From assembly GCA_016705955.1 (NCBI GenBank), contig JADJKO010000013.1:1-64000 (forward strand): a stretch of 64,000 nucleotides of DNA, written 5' to 3'. The translations under genes and the position numbers were made by a program. Below, in pieces: positions 35,891 through 46,704 of this stretch. Source of the stretch: Flavobacteriales bacterium (GTDB lineage Bacteria; Bacteroidota; Bacteroidia; Flavobacteriales_F; PHOS-HE28). The notes below the pieces were generated by a model. It was given only the letters and a program-made list of their open reading frames with translations. It made no database searches and was not told where the DNA came from. Within the stretch, counting starts at the first letter, position 1. The number at the start of each line of letters is the position of its first letter.

Positions 35891-35926
35891 GAGATCACCG
35901 TGGATGTGATCCCGTTGATCTCGCAT
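35891..35926 (+). pseudogene. Fragment of a DUF389 gene 3' end
   Basis: 33 of 36 bases match the 3' end of the DUF389 gene (32115-32150) in the same coding phase; it encodes EITVDVIPLISH versus DITVDVIPLITH. A 26-base stretch within it is identical. Upstream gene parts are absent and the frame continues into non-family sequence to 36046. It marks a duplication or deletion joint at the left border of the accessory region. Confidence 0.7.
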
Positions 35927-36037
35927 CCGGTTCTCATCCAACTGCCGGATCATCCGCTCAAGAGCAGCGGACAGAGGGCGGTGGTTCGGGAGGACACCTA
36001 TTCTATGTCAAAAGCAAGCGTTGTGAGAAGTTTATTT

Positions 36038-36100
36038 CAGGCATGAGGAACTCCAGGCATGTGTCAGGGGCGAAGTGCCCCCGACACATGTTCATGCCTG
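36038..36100. repeat. Large imperfect hairpin near the end of the IS110 relic
   Basis: CATGTGTC (36058-36065) pairs with GACACATG (36083-36090), continued inward by GGGGC/GCCCC around a GAAGT loop. Outside it, CAGGCATG (36038-36045, repeated at 36054-36061) pairs with CATGCCTG (36093-36100). It lies about 90 bases past the transposase stop. It could be a transcript terminator or part of the element's end; no T-run follows. Confidence 0.6.
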
Positions 36101-36186
36101 TCGTACATCGCGCTTATCCCGGCAGGTTGCTCTCCAGCAGAGCCCGCTTCCGTTTGAGCGCGATGTGCGAAGTTGCGGCTATCCGA

Positions 36187-37186
36187 TCAGTTCGCGGCGA
36201 CTGTTCGCACCTCGTAAGGCTTGTTGTTGCGGATCACAGCACAGATGCGATGCACGAGCTTGTTGCGCACGGCATTGACCACTAGGATGGGCTTCTTGCC
36301 TTCGGCACGTTTGCGCTCGTAGTACTGGCGTAGCTCGCCGGGTTCGCGCACACTCACCAGAGCGGACATGTGAAGTAAGGTCTTGAGCGATTTATCAGCT
36401 TGATGCGACACTTGTGTTCGTCCGCGTACGCTGCTGCCTGAGCTGCGCTCGAAGGGCGCCACGCCGGCATGGCAGGGAGAGTTGGCGCGGCGTGTTGAAG
36501 CGCGCGAAGCCATCGGTGAAGGCCACCAGATATGCGGCCAGCTGAGGCCAACGCCGGGTATGGTGCGCAACAGATCGTACTGCCGCTGGGTCTGCGGGTC
36601 AGCCTCGATCTCATCAGGATCAAGTCGTCCACATGGGCCACGAGCTTGTCTTCAAGCTTGATCTGCCGTTCGTCCATGCGATCGAACTCGATCCTTACTT
36701 GGCGGTCCATGTAACGGTTCAGGTCCGTGATGTGGGTCCTATGCCGAGCCCGGCTGCGCACCAGGTGCTTCCTGCGAGTGATCAGATGCTTGAGCCGGTC
36801 CAGCTTCAGGTTCTGCGCGGTGAACAACCTGGCTTTCTCATGGAAGGTGCGCGCGTATTGCGCGATGCGCAGGGCATCCACCTTGTCGTTCTTCACCCGC
36901 TTGATGCCCATGCTCTGCAGGATGTCGTTGGGGTGTGCCAACCAAGCGCGCCACTGTTGCGCAACCACCATGTTCAAGAGCATCAGGGTATAGTGCCCGG
37001 TGGCCTCCATGCGCATCAGGCTCCGCTCGGGCATTACCCCGTACCGTTTGCGCCAAGCGCCCATCAGCTTCATCACCGTCTTGCGTTCGTTGTCCACCTG
37101 GGCGCTTCCAGATGCGTTCCCTTCTCATCCAGCAAGGCGAAGTCCAGTGTCGCGCTGCTCACATCAATGCCGATCCAGTGTTCCAT
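36187..37186 (-). mobile_element. Decayed IS110-family transposase (several frameshifts)
   Basis: The start at 37186 encodes MEHWIGIDVSSATLDFALLD, the DEDD-type catalytic N-terminus. After HLEA the frame shifts (about 37100) into a second frame with DNERKTVMKLMG, MRMEATGHYTLMLL (Glu) and NDKVDALRIAQYAR (paired Asp). Around 36400-36600 the homology passes through all three frames: LLRTIPGVG, then AAYLVAFTDGFARFNTPRQLS, then HAGVAPFERSSGSSVRG with the conserved serine of the C-terminal domain, ending NAVRNKLVHRICAVIRNNKPY. At least three shifts are needed, so no active transposase is made from this copy. IS110 enzymes use DEDD plus Ser chemistry and leave no long inverted repeats. Confidence 0.9.
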
Positions 37187-37440
37187 CTCCAGTTACTTTT
37201 GGGTTACACAAAACAATCGCTGGAGAGGCTGAGCGACAGGTCCGATGCTCCATGACTCTAATAGGCCCTCACGCCTACAATTCTATCCGAGCCTAGGGCC
37301 TGAGATGACCGTGGGTACCGATAGGTCTCATAGGGCTTGTTCCCTACCTGCAACTGTTGGTTCACCCACGGCCAGGCTCAGTTCTCTTCAGTTATCTATC
37401 CCCGACAAGGAAACTATCCCTCATCGACGGTGCAACACTA
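37187..37440 (-). ncRNA. Candidate IS110 bridge-RNA region (structured, upstream of transposase)
   Basis: IS110-group elements encode a bridge RNA in the non-coding segment before the transposase gene. Here that segment folds into two neighbouring stem-loops: CTGAG/CTCAG (37300-37304 / 37377-37381) enclosing CCGTGGGT/ACCCACGG (37309-37316 / 37364-37371) and TAGGG/CCCTA (37331-37335 / 37342-37346); and AGGCCCT/AGGGCCT (37263-37269 / 37295-37301). Internal loops separate the helices, as in known bridge RNAs. Neither the exact ends nor the target and donor guides could be fixed. The call depends on position and structure only. Confidence 0.35.
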
Positions 37441-37486
37441 GAGCCTGCGGTGGTCTAGAAAGGAGGCACGCTACGATTGTGCATCG

Positions 37487-37636
37487 TCACTCCGGGCAAG
37501 CGAGGCTTTGCGAGCGGACCCGCCCTTCGCGCTGCCCTTCGGGCTGGAGTCTCACCCATGCCCACAGGGCAAAGGCCTTAGTGAGACACCGGATGGCCGG
37601 GACCTACGCGCTTTGCGCGCCCGGCCTCCGGAGTGA
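37487..37636. repeat. Dispersed inverted-repeat element (TCACTCCGG...CCGGAGTGA)
   Basis: Nine-base perfect arms 37487-37495 and 37628-37636 enclose GC-rich DNA with internal small palindromes. The same arm sequence forms the hairpin at 43161-43195. The 680 bases from 37187 to 37866 otherwise contain only the IS110 upstream region and no credible gene. Confidence 0.55.
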
Positions 37637-37866
37637 CGGGCCGGTGAGCACGGCTGCGACCCGCAGGGTCGTCGCCATCGCTTCGCAAAAGCCTCGCAAG
37701 CGCGACAGACCCGGCGGAGGTTTGAGCCTCGCGAGCAGCGGGCAGAACCTGCGGTGGTTTGGGAGGACACCCTGCGGGGGACTATAGCACGGGCAAGAGG
37801 ATTATGCAAATCCTCTCAGCCTACTGCAAAATCTGGGATGAATCCAAGTAACTTAGTCTCACCCCA

Positions 37867-38805
37867 ATGACCGATTCCATGTTCGATCCGAGAGTAGTGT
37901 TGATGGTGTTCGTAAGTGCGATTTCAACACAAGCGTATTGCCAACCACTGTCGATAGCCAAAGAATATTACGAACCACAAACCCTCGCGTATTTCAAGTT
38001 GCGCGGCCCTGTCAAATCCGTTCAGGAGGATGGTCATACTCACTTAGGAGAATACAATGATGAGGTTGATTCTTTGCAACTACTGTTCAACTCACAAGGG
38101 TATTTGGTTGAGCAGATCCGCACTCCGATATCCGCAGAGAAGAGCGTCTATCTAATGCAGTATGATTCTGTCAATCATCTTATCCATTTCTATGTACCGG
38201 GAAGCGACTATTCAGATTACAGAAACTGCACCTTCACGTATAACGCTAAGGGGAATATTGTGAAATTGAAAGTCTTCTGGACGAAGCACTTCGAGTACCT
38301 GTATGATAGAATGAATAGGCTCATTGGGGCAATCGAGTGCAAATCGGATGGCACGAAGTGGAAGACGTGGGAGTATGAGTACGACGCGAGCGGCAATCTA
38401 GTGAAAGAGTATGGAAGTTTGGCTACGGACCCTGATCACGTATTCAACATTAATGAATTCGAATATGATGAGCAAGGCAATTTGATCAGATCCGAAACGT
38501 GCAGTGCAGCGTCAAGCTTTGCCCTTCGCTGTTATAGAGAAAGTATGCGATATGATGATCGGAATCGATTGAAAACCAAGACTGACTACGCTGGAATATC
38601 ATTCCGAAGTATTACAGTCATAAGTTACGTATACAACGATCATGATGATATAGCTGAGTTGAATACCATGCACCCGGATGGCACATCAACGTTGTTGTCG
38701 TACGAATATGAATATGATGATCAGCTTAACTGGGTAAGGAAGGTTGCGTTAAGGAATGGCAAAGCTTCTCGTGTGACGGTTAGAAGAATTCAATACTTCG
38801 AGTAG
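37867..38805 (+). CDS. Secreted YD-repeat (Rhs-like) protein, AT-richer than its surroundings
   Basis: 312 residues with a signal peptide near residues 9-25 (VVLMVFVSAISTQAYCQ). The rest is built of YD-type repeats: YDSVNHLIHFYV, YNAKGNIVKLKV, YDRMNRLIGAIE, YDASGNLVKEYG, YDEQGNLIRSET, YDDRNRLKTKTD and YEYDDQLNWVRKV. These strand-pairs build shells in Rhs and teneurin proteins. The whole protein is only repeats, with no Rhs core motif or C-terminal toxin. GC content is visibly lower (about 44%) than neighbours, suggesting transfer. It could be a solitary surface protein or the stump of a polymorphic toxin system, given the immunity-like gene facing it. Confidence 0.78.
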   Translation: MTDSMFDPRVVLMVFVSAISTQAYCQPLSIAKEYYEPQTLAYFKLRGPVKSVQEDGHTHLGEYNDEVDSLQLLFNSQGYLVEQIRTPISAEKSVYLMQYDSVNHLIHFYVPGSDYSDYRNCTFTYNAKGNIVKLKVFWTKHFEYLYDRMNRLIGAIECKSDGTKWKTWEYEYDASGNLVKEYGSLATDPDHVFNINEFEYDEQGNLIRSETCSAASSFALRCYRESMRYDDRNRLKTKTDYAGISFRSITVISYVYNDHDDIAELNTMHPDGTSTLLSYEYEYDDQLNWVRKVALRNGKASRVTVRRIQYFE

Positions 38806-38818
38806 CCAACGCTCGGAC

Positions 38819-39157
38819 CTATTTAGTACTCCCCATTGACTGGACACTTTTCAGGCGTTGGTTAATGTGGGTTGGTGTTAATCGATCGTTGGCGTGAGGC
38901 TCCTGTTGCGTGAGTCCGTCAGCTTCAGGTCTGTAGAATGCCCCAAGCTTCCACAGTCTTTGCCCTAATTCATCCTCGGTCAACTCAGAGGAGAGCAACT
39001 CTACTTTGATCCGGTTCGCCAAGACCACACACTCGTCGCGTGTTGCATCATCCTTGAAACGCTGCACTACATCCTCCCATGTCGGATCGTCATCGAAGGA
39101 GTCTTGATGAAAATATCCTGCGAAGAACTGTTCCAAAGATTCGGGCGCGTCCGACAT
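38819..39157 (-). CDS. CdiI-like (contact-dependent inhibition) immunity protein, orphan
   Basis: 112 residues, acidic, no signal peptide. The N-terminus LEQFFAGYFHQDSFDDDPTWEDVVQRF closely follows the CdiI_2-type immunity pattern (FxxGYFHQD...PTWEDVV). Such proteins neutralise toxins delivered by neighbouring cells. No cdiA or toxin gene is in the window; the convergent YD-repeat gene ends 14 bases away. Its ATG is 4 bases from a copied carB tail, which suggests that in the source genome it lay directly after carB. Confidence 0.75.
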   Translation of the reverse strand: MSDAPESLEQFFAGYFHQDSFDDDPTWEDVVQRFKDDATRDECVVLANRIKVELLSSELTEDELGQRLWKLGAFYRPEADGLTQQEPHANDRLTPTHINQRLKSVQSMGSTK

Positions 39158-39161
39158 GCGC

Positions 39162-39203
39162 TTATTTACTCAAGTACATACTCCGCTCCCCATACACCTG
39201 CCT
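39162..39203 (-). pseudogene. Copied carB 3' end, synonymously diverged
   Basis: On the minus strand these 42 bases encode RQVYGERSMYLSK and a stop, identical in protein sequence to the end of the full carB gene at 39260. Yet almost every synonymous site differs (AGG/CGA, GTG/GTC, TAT/TAC, GGG/GGC, GAG/GAA, CGG/CGC, AGT/TCA, TTG/CTG, AGT/AGC, stop TAA/TGA). It is therefore not a recent copy of the local gene but the tail of a carB from a different lineage. Upstream codons are not homologous beyond a few residues. Confidence 0.8.
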
Positions 39204-39259
39204 CTGCCGCGCCCCGCAGAGCCGGGGCTCGCAGTGACAGAACGGATCCCTCTTCGCGG

Positions 39260-42070
<2,811 letters not shown>

Positions 42071-42091
42071 GTCCGGTTTGTAACCGGGGTG

Positions 42092-42099
42092 CGAAGGTA
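42092..42099 (-). promoter_or_regulatory. -7 box (TACCTTCG) of carB
   Basis: A TAnnTTTG-like box on the minus strand 21 bases before the carB ATG; it supports the choice of start at 42070 over a longer upstream frame. Confidence 0.5.
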
Positions 42100-42147
42100 T
42101 CCGGGACCGGGTGGCTGGAAAGGGGATGTGGATAAGGAGGCTGGATC

Positions 42148-43077
42148 GTGGAGAAACTCGATCAGAAGATCGGAAAATGGGACGATCAGAAAATTCCCCG
42201 CCCACGAACTTCGCCGGGTATTCCATTTTCCGATCGTCCGATCATTTCATTGTCTGATCCGCACTTGGTCTCCTACTTCACCCACGGCGTCACGCTTGCG
42301 TACCGTACGTACGGGAGCGGCGCTTTGCCCATCCTCGCCTTCCATGGCTTCGGTCGCACGGGTGCGGACTTCGCCATTCTCGAAGAGGCCCTTGGTGACC
42401 GTTGCACCCTGTACGCCTTCGACCTCCACTTCCACGGACAGAGTCCGGGGTACCCGGAGCGTGCGGACCTGCCCTTCACGCCGAACGAACTGATCACCTT
42501 CTTCACCGCCTTCGCGGATTCGATCCACGCGCCGAAGGTGAACGTGCTCGGGTATAGCTTGGGGGGGCGGATCGCGTTAAGCTTACTGGAGCATATGCCG
42601 GAGCGGGTCGAACGGGTCTTCCTTGTGGCACCCGATGGACTGAAGACCCGCCCGTGGTACCGTGGCCTGGCAGCTTCGCGGATCGGCCGCTGGCTGTACA
42701 AGCGATTCGTGTTCGACCCGACGATCACACACGGGATCATGAAGGCCTTGCGCGCCCTGAGGCTGATGAATGAGCGGATGTTCCGGTTCCTCATGGGCCA
42801 GACGGACAGCAGGGCCAAGCGACAATTGGTGCATGACGTGTGGTTGAGCTATCGGCTGATCGAACCCGATCTCTCGCAAGCCGCTGTCCAGGCCCGTAGC
42901 CATGGTGTTCCGGTCCACTTGTTCTTCGGCACCCACGACAGGGTGATCCCTCCGGCGCTTGGAGCGCGGCTAAGGGATCATGCCCCGGAAACCATCACTA
43001 CCCAGGAATTGCCGTTCGGCCATGTGCTCCTGACCCCTGAATTGGGGGTGGCCATTCGGGTACGGCTCGCCGAATGA
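42148..43077 (+). CDS. Alpha/beta hydrolase
   Basis: 309 residues from the first ATG, but the first 34 residues overlap a palindromic spacer and look non-coding; a TTG at 42250 directly before the family start (YFTHGVTLAYRTYG) is a likely real start. The fold is clear: oxyanion FHGFGRTGADF, DLHFHGQSPG, nucleophile elbow GYSLGG, acid in HDRVIPP and His in GHVLLTPE. It would hydrolyse an ester or similar bond; the substrate is unknown. It is transcribed away from carB. Confidence 0.88.
   Translation: MEKLDQKIGKWDDQKIPRPRTSPGIPFSDRPIISLSDPHLVSYFTHGVTLAYRTYGSGALPILAFHGFGRTGADFAILEEALGDRCTLYAFDLHFHGQSPGYPERADLPFTPNELITFFTAFADSIHAPKVNVLGYSLGGRIALSLLEHMPERVERVFLVAPDGLKTRPWYRGLAASRIGRWLYKRFVFDPTITHGIMKALRALRLMNERMFRFLMGQTDSRAKRQLVHDVWLSYRLIEPDLSQAAVQARSHGVPVHLFFGTHDRVIPPALGARLRDHAPETITTQELPFGHVLLTPELGVAIRVRLAE
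42168..42235. promoter_or_regulatory. Palindrome in the carB-hydrolase divergent spacer
   Basis: GATCGGAAAATGG (42168-42180) and CCATTTTCCGATC (42223-42235) are perfect 13-base complements, with further CGATCAG/CGATC repeats between and after them. It lies upstream of the carB -7 box and at the start of the hydrolase gene. It may be an operator or a hairpin in the hydrolase leader. Confidence 0.45.
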
Positions 43078-43160
43078 TCGTTTGATCTGGCTAGTGAAGC
43101 TCAGCGAGCGAGAACAGCGCACCGGGCTGCCCACGCAATTGCGCGTTGGACATTCGTGAG

Positions 43161-43195
43161 ACTCCGGGTCGCGGCGAAGACGCCTTGCCCGGAGT
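43161..43195. repeat. Dispersed hairpin (ACTCCGGG...CCCGGAGT)
   Basis: Eight-base perfect arms at 43161-43168 and 43188-43195, followed by GACG. It matches the arm sequence of the element at 37487-37636 and sits downstream of the hydrolase gene, where it could also end transcription. Confidence 0.55.
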
Positions 43196-43216
43196 GACGT
43201 CCCGGGGAAAATGAAG

Positions 43217-43240
43217 AAGGGCCGTCCGTGGACGACCCTT
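43217..43240 (-). terminator. Rho-independent terminator after rpmH
   Basis: AAGGGCCGTCC (43217-43227) and GGACGACCCTT (43230-43240) pair with one mismatch around a two-base loop. On the minus strand a CTTCATTTTCC tract follows, giving the U-rich end. It lies 24 bases after the rpmH stop. Confidence 0.75.
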
Positions 43241-43263
43241 CGAGGAAATTCAATTGGAGGATC

Positions 43264-43422
43264 CTATTTCGCCCCTACCATCTCATCCGAGCTGGTAAGC
43301 TTCACGCGGCCTTGGCGACGGCGGTTGGATAGGATGGCACGGCCGGCGGCAGTGCCCATCCGCTTGCGGAAGCCGTGCTTGTTGGTGCGCTTGCGCTTGC
43401 TGGGTTGGAAGGTCCTTTTCAT
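43264..43422 (-). CDS. rpmH: 50S ribosomal protein L34
   Basis: 52 residues, highly basic: MKRTFQPSKRKRTNKHGFRK, then RMGTAAGRAILSNRRRQGR, the near-universal L34 signature. A short C-terminal extension (VKLTSSDEMVGAK) is usual in Bacteroidota. It has its own TACATTTG promoter box and a strong terminator. No rnpA, yidC or replication-origin genes follow, so it is not in the classical rpmH-rnpA context. Confidence 0.97.
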   Translation of the reverse strand: MKRTFQPSKRKRTNKHGFRKRMGTAAGRAILSNRRRQGRVKLTSSDEMVGAK

Positions 43423-43448
43423 AACCGGTTGTCTTTCTTAAGGGACGG

Positions 43449-43456
43449 CAAATGTA
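43449..43456 (-). promoter_or_regulatory. -7 box (TACATTTG) of rpmH
   Basis: A perfect TAnnTTTG on the minus strand, 26 bases before the rpmH ATG; it is one of the two exact matches to the Bacteroidota consensus among the boxes listed here that drive essential or abundant proteins. Confidence 0.6.
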
Positions 43457-43484
43457 GACCTTTTCGTCACCCGGCAAAACGATC

Positions 43485-44231
43485 CTACCGAGGAGCGAAG
43501 CGAAGGCGGTCCAGACCATAGGCATTCACAGCTCCATCCTCGGTCTCGATGATGAGCCTTCCGAGCGGGTCCACATCCACGGTCCGGGCCCTGATGGGCG
43601 CACCATCCAGCGTCATGTCCGTCCAACGGCCACGGGTCCAAAGGCGGTCCGTATAGCTGACCAGACCTTCCCCCGGAGCGCTGGTCCATTTGCCCCACCA
43701 GTGGCCGAAACGATCCAAACATTCCCGCAGGACCACTTTCCGATCAAAGGACTTCCCGGCTTCCTTGGCCAAACTGGTCGCCACCAATTCCTCGGGCAAG
43801 CTGGTATTGTTCACATTGAGCCCGATGCCGATCACGGCGGACATCACCAACTCCCCCACCACTTCGTTCTTGATCAAGATCCCGGCGATCTTCTTCCGCT
43901 CCACCAGGACATCGTTCGGCCATTTGATCCGCACATCACCTTCCACATGCTTCCGGACCGTGTCATGCACCGCAAGCGCTGCGATCTTCCCGAGCGCGAA
44001 TTGCGCATCCGCTCGTAGCCTAGGTGGTTTCACCACGATGCTGAAGGTGAGGTCCTGCCCCGGGGACGAAAGCCACGCGCTGCCGCGTTGACCTCTGCCA
44101 TCGGCTTGAGAATGGGCCAGAATGACGGCCCCGTGATCCACTTTTGACAGTGCGAGCAATTCGGCCGCCTCTTTGTTGGTGCTGTCGAGCTTGTCGAACT
44201 CCAACAACGTTTCACCAATGGGCCTTGTCAT
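43485..44231 (-). CDS. birA: Biotin--[acetyl-CoA-carboxylase] ligase
   Basis: 248 residues from the ATG at 44231 (MTRPIGETLLEFDKLDSTN). It lacks a DNA-binding domain, so it is a pure ligase and not a repressor. Motifs: GRGQRGSAWLSSPGQDLTFSI (biotin and AMP binding), KWPNDVLVERKKIAGILI (the Asn-Asp and Lys of the ligase family) and GIGLNVN. It attaches biotin to carboxylase carrier proteins. It lies divergent from rsfS. Confidence 0.94.
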   Translation of the reverse strand: MTRPIGETLLEFDKLDSTNKEAAELLALSKVDHGAVILAHSQADGRGQRGSAWLSSPGQDLTFSIVVKPPRLRADAQFALGKIAALAVHDTVRKHVEGDVRIKWPNDVLVERKKIAGILIKNEVVGELVMSAVIGIGLNVNNTSLPEELVATSLAKEAGKSFDRKVVLRECLDRFGHWWGKWTSAPGEGLVSYTDRLWTRGRWTDMTLDGAPIRARTVDVDPLGRLIIETEDGAVNAYGLDRLRFAPR

Positions 44232-44278
44232 GCGGGCGGTCGTGTTGATGCGTGCGGAAGGCGGGGTGGGTAACTTCG

Positions 44279-44286
44279 TACCTTTG
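44279..44286 (+). promoter_or_regulatory. -7 box (TACCTTTG) of rsfS-ftsH operon
   Basis: An exact TAnnTTTG match 20 bases before the rsfS ATG. It should drive rsfS, ftsH, the DUF2007 gene and cdsA, which overlap or abut. Confidence 0.55.
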
Positions 44287-44306
44287 AGCGCAACAAGATA
44301 ACCCGG

Positions 44307-44681
44307 ATGAAGAAGATCAAGGGCGGAACGACCGCCCGACTGGTGGAGGCCGTGATCGAAGGCATCCAAGAGGTGAAAGGCCGGGATATCGTACACATTG
44401 ATCTACGAAGCGTTCCGAACGCGGTGTGCGGTCATTTCATTGTCTGCCACGGCGACTCGAACACGCAAGTGGATGCCATCGCGCGATCAGTACTGGAAAA
44501 GACCCGCGAACGGACAGGAGAAAAGCCCTGGCACACGGAGGGAGAACGGAATGCGGAGTGGATACTGATGGATTTCGTGGATGTGGTGGTCCACATCTTC
44601 CACCGCGAGCGCCGCGGGTACTATGCACTGGAGGATCTGTGGGGGGACGCTGCCCTGAAGCGATATGAGAATGTGGCCTGA
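44307..44681 (+). CDS. rsfS: Ribosomal silencing factor RsfS
   Basis: 124 residues. RsfS binds ribosomal protein L14 and blocks subunit joining when nutrients are low. Family words are present: GRDIVHIDLRSVPNAVCGHFIVCHGDSNTQV, GEKPWHTEGERNAEWILMDFVDVVVHIFHRERRGYYALEDLWGDA. Its end overlaps the ftsH start by 17 bases. Confidence 0.95.
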   Translation: MKKIKGGTTARLVEAVIEGIQEVKGRDIVHIDLRSVPNAVCGHFIVCHGDSNTQVDAIARSVLEKTRERTGEKPWHTEGERNAEWILMDFVDVVVHIFHRERRGYYALEDLWGDAALKRYENVA

Positions 44682-46698
44682 CCGACCGAAGCCGAGCAAC
44701 GTGGAGAACAAGAACGATAAGAACGAGCCAAAGCGTAGCGAGCGCCCCAAGCGCTCCTTCAACTTCTATTGGATCTACGGCATCATCATCCTGGTGATCC
44801 TTTCGATCCAGCTGTTCCAGTACAACGGGAGCACCACCCCTTTGAACGTGGCGGACTTCTGGCCGATGCTCGATGCCGGTGATGTGGAGAAGGTGGAGAT
44901 CGTGAACGACCAGGTGGTGAAGGTGACCATCAAGCAAGACGCATTGGGGAAGGAACCCCACAAGAGCAAGGTGACCAGTTCGCCGATCGCGGGCCCGAAT
45001 CTCGTCGGTCCGCATTACGTCTTCAACATCGGGAACAGCAACAAACAGAAGGACAAGTTGGTGGAGGAGTTGGACAAGCACGGCGTCCACTACAGTTATA
45101 CCTACCCTGACAACTGGGGGCGCGAGATCCTGAACTGGGTGCTCTTCTTCGGCGCGATGATCCTGATCTGGGTCTTCGTGATGCGTCGCCTCGGCGGCGG
45201 CGGTGGACCCGGAGGCCAGATCTTCAACATCGGCAAGAGCCGGGCACAGGTGTTCGAGGGCGGGAAGAGCACGAACGTGACCTTCAACGACGTGGCCGGA
45301 TTGGCCGAGGCGAAGGAGGAGTTGCAGGAGATCGTGGACTTCCTGAAGACACCGAAGAAGTATACCGACCTCGGCGCGAAGATCCCGAAAGGCGCGTTAC
45401 TCGTAGGTCCTCCGGGAACCGGAAAGACGTTGCTCGCGAAAGCGATCGCCGGTGAAGCGAATGTTCCTTTCTTCTCGCTCAGTGGTTCGGACTTCGTGGA
45501 GATGTTCGTTGGCGTGGGCGCAAGCCGTGTACGTGACCTCTTCAAGCAAGCGAAGGAGAAAGCACCGAGCATCATCTTCATTGATGAGATCGATGCCATC
45601 GGCCGCGCACGTGGACGCAGTGTGAGCATGGGCGCGAATGATGAACGCGAGAACACCTTGAACCAGTTGCTCACCGAGATGGACGGCTTCGGCACGAACA
45701 GCGGTGTGATCCTGATCGGTGCGACGAACCGCGCGGATGTGTTGGATCGCGCACTCATGCGCGCAGGCCGTTTCGACCGCCAGATCTTCGTGGACATGCC
45801 CGACCTCAATGAGCGGGAGCAGATCCTGCGGGTCCACTTGAAGCCGCTGAAAATGGATATCAACGTGGACGTTGATTTTCTTGCCCGCCAGACACCGGGA
45901 TTCAGTGGTGCCGATCTGGCCAACATCTGCAACGAGGCGGCGTTGATCGCGGCACGCAAGCAGAAACACCAAGTGGACAAGCAGGACTTCCTCGATGCCG
46001 TGGATCGCGTGATCGGCGGATTGGAGAAGAAGAACAAGATCATCACCGCCGACGAGAAGAAGGCGATCGCCTACCACGAGGCCGGACATGCCACAGTGAG
46101 CTGGTTGGTGGAACACGCCTCACCACTGGTGAAGGTGACGATCGTTCCCCGTGGGCGTTCGTTGGGTGCCGCGTGGTACCTGCCGGAAGAGCGACACCTT
46201 ACCACCACCGAACAGATGTTGGATGAGATCTGTGCAGCCTTGGGTGGTCGTGCAGCTGAGGACGTGATGTACGGGAAGATCAGCACCGGTGCATTGAGCG
46301 ATCTGGAGAAGGTGACCAAGCAGGCCTACGCGATGGTCTCGATGTACGGCCTGAATGACAAGGTGGGCAACGTAAGCTACTACGACAGCTCCGGCCAGAG
46401 CGAATACACCTTCGGCAAACCGTACAGTGAGCGCACCGCGCAGACCATCGATGAAGAGGTGAGCAAACTCATCGAAACCCAGTATCAGCGCGCCAAGCGG
46501 ATCCTCACGGAGAACAAGGACAAGCTGACCGCGCTTGCCAAGCAACTGCTGATCAAGGAAGTGATCTTCAAGGAGGACCTGGAGAAGATCTTCGGGGAAC
46601 GGACCTTCAAGATCTCGCCACAGGCCACCTCCAATGGACAGAAAGCCGAGGTGCCAAGTCCTGCGCCAGTGGAGCCTAGTACCGAGGAACAGGCTTGA
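44665..46698 (+). CDS. ftsH: ATP-dependent zinc metalloprotease FtsH
   Basis: 677 residues as read; starts at 44671 or a GTG at 44701 are possible. Two membrane helices (FNFYWIYGIIILVILSIQLF and ILNWVLFFGAMILIWVFVM) flank a periplasmic loop. The AAA domain has Walker A VGPPGTGKTLLAKA, Walker B IIFIDEIDAIGRARG and the second region of homology (NRADVLDRALMRAGRFDRQ). The zinc site is AYHEAGHATVSW. It extracts and degrades membrane and regulatory proteins. The Pro/Ala-rich tail is variable. Confidence 0.97.
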   Translation: MRMWPDRPKPSNVENKNDKNEPKRSERPKRSFNFYWIYGIIILVILSIQLFQYNGSTTPLNVADFWPMLDAGDVEKVEIVNDQVVKVTIKQDALGKEPHKSKVTSSPIAGPNLVGPHYVFNIGNSNKQKDKLVEELDKHGVHYSYTYPDNWGREILNWVLFFGAMILIWVFVMRRLGGGGGPGGQIFNIGKSRAQVFEGGKSTNVTFNDVAGLAEAKEELQEIVDFLKTPKKYTDLGAKIPKGALLVGPPGTGKTLLAKAIAGEANVPFFSLSGSDFVEMFVGVGASRVRDLFKQAKEKAPSIIFIDEIDAIGRARGRSVSMGANDERENTLNQLLTEMDGFGTNSGVILIGATNRADVLDRALMRAGRFDRQIFVDMPDLNEREQILRVHLKPLKMDINVDVDFLARQTPGFSGADLANICNEAALIAARKQKHQVDKQDFLDAVDRVIGGLEKKNKIITADEKKAIAYHEAGHATVSWLVEHASPLVKVTIVPRGRSLGAAWYLPEERHLTTTEQMLDEICAALGGRAAEDVMYGKISTGALSDLEKVTKQAYAMVSMYGLNDKVGNVSYYDSSGQSEYTFGKPYSERTAQTIDEEVSKLIETQYQRAKRILTENKDKLTALAKQLLIKEVIFKEDLEKIFGERTFKISPQATSNGQKAEVPSPAPVEPSTEEQA

Positions 46699-46704
46699 CC
46701 CTCC

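Noticed and set aside
43264..43456. rpmH as a marker of the replication origin
   Set aside because: rnpA, yidC, dnaA and DnaA-box clusters are absent; in Bacteroidota rpmH is often away from the origin.
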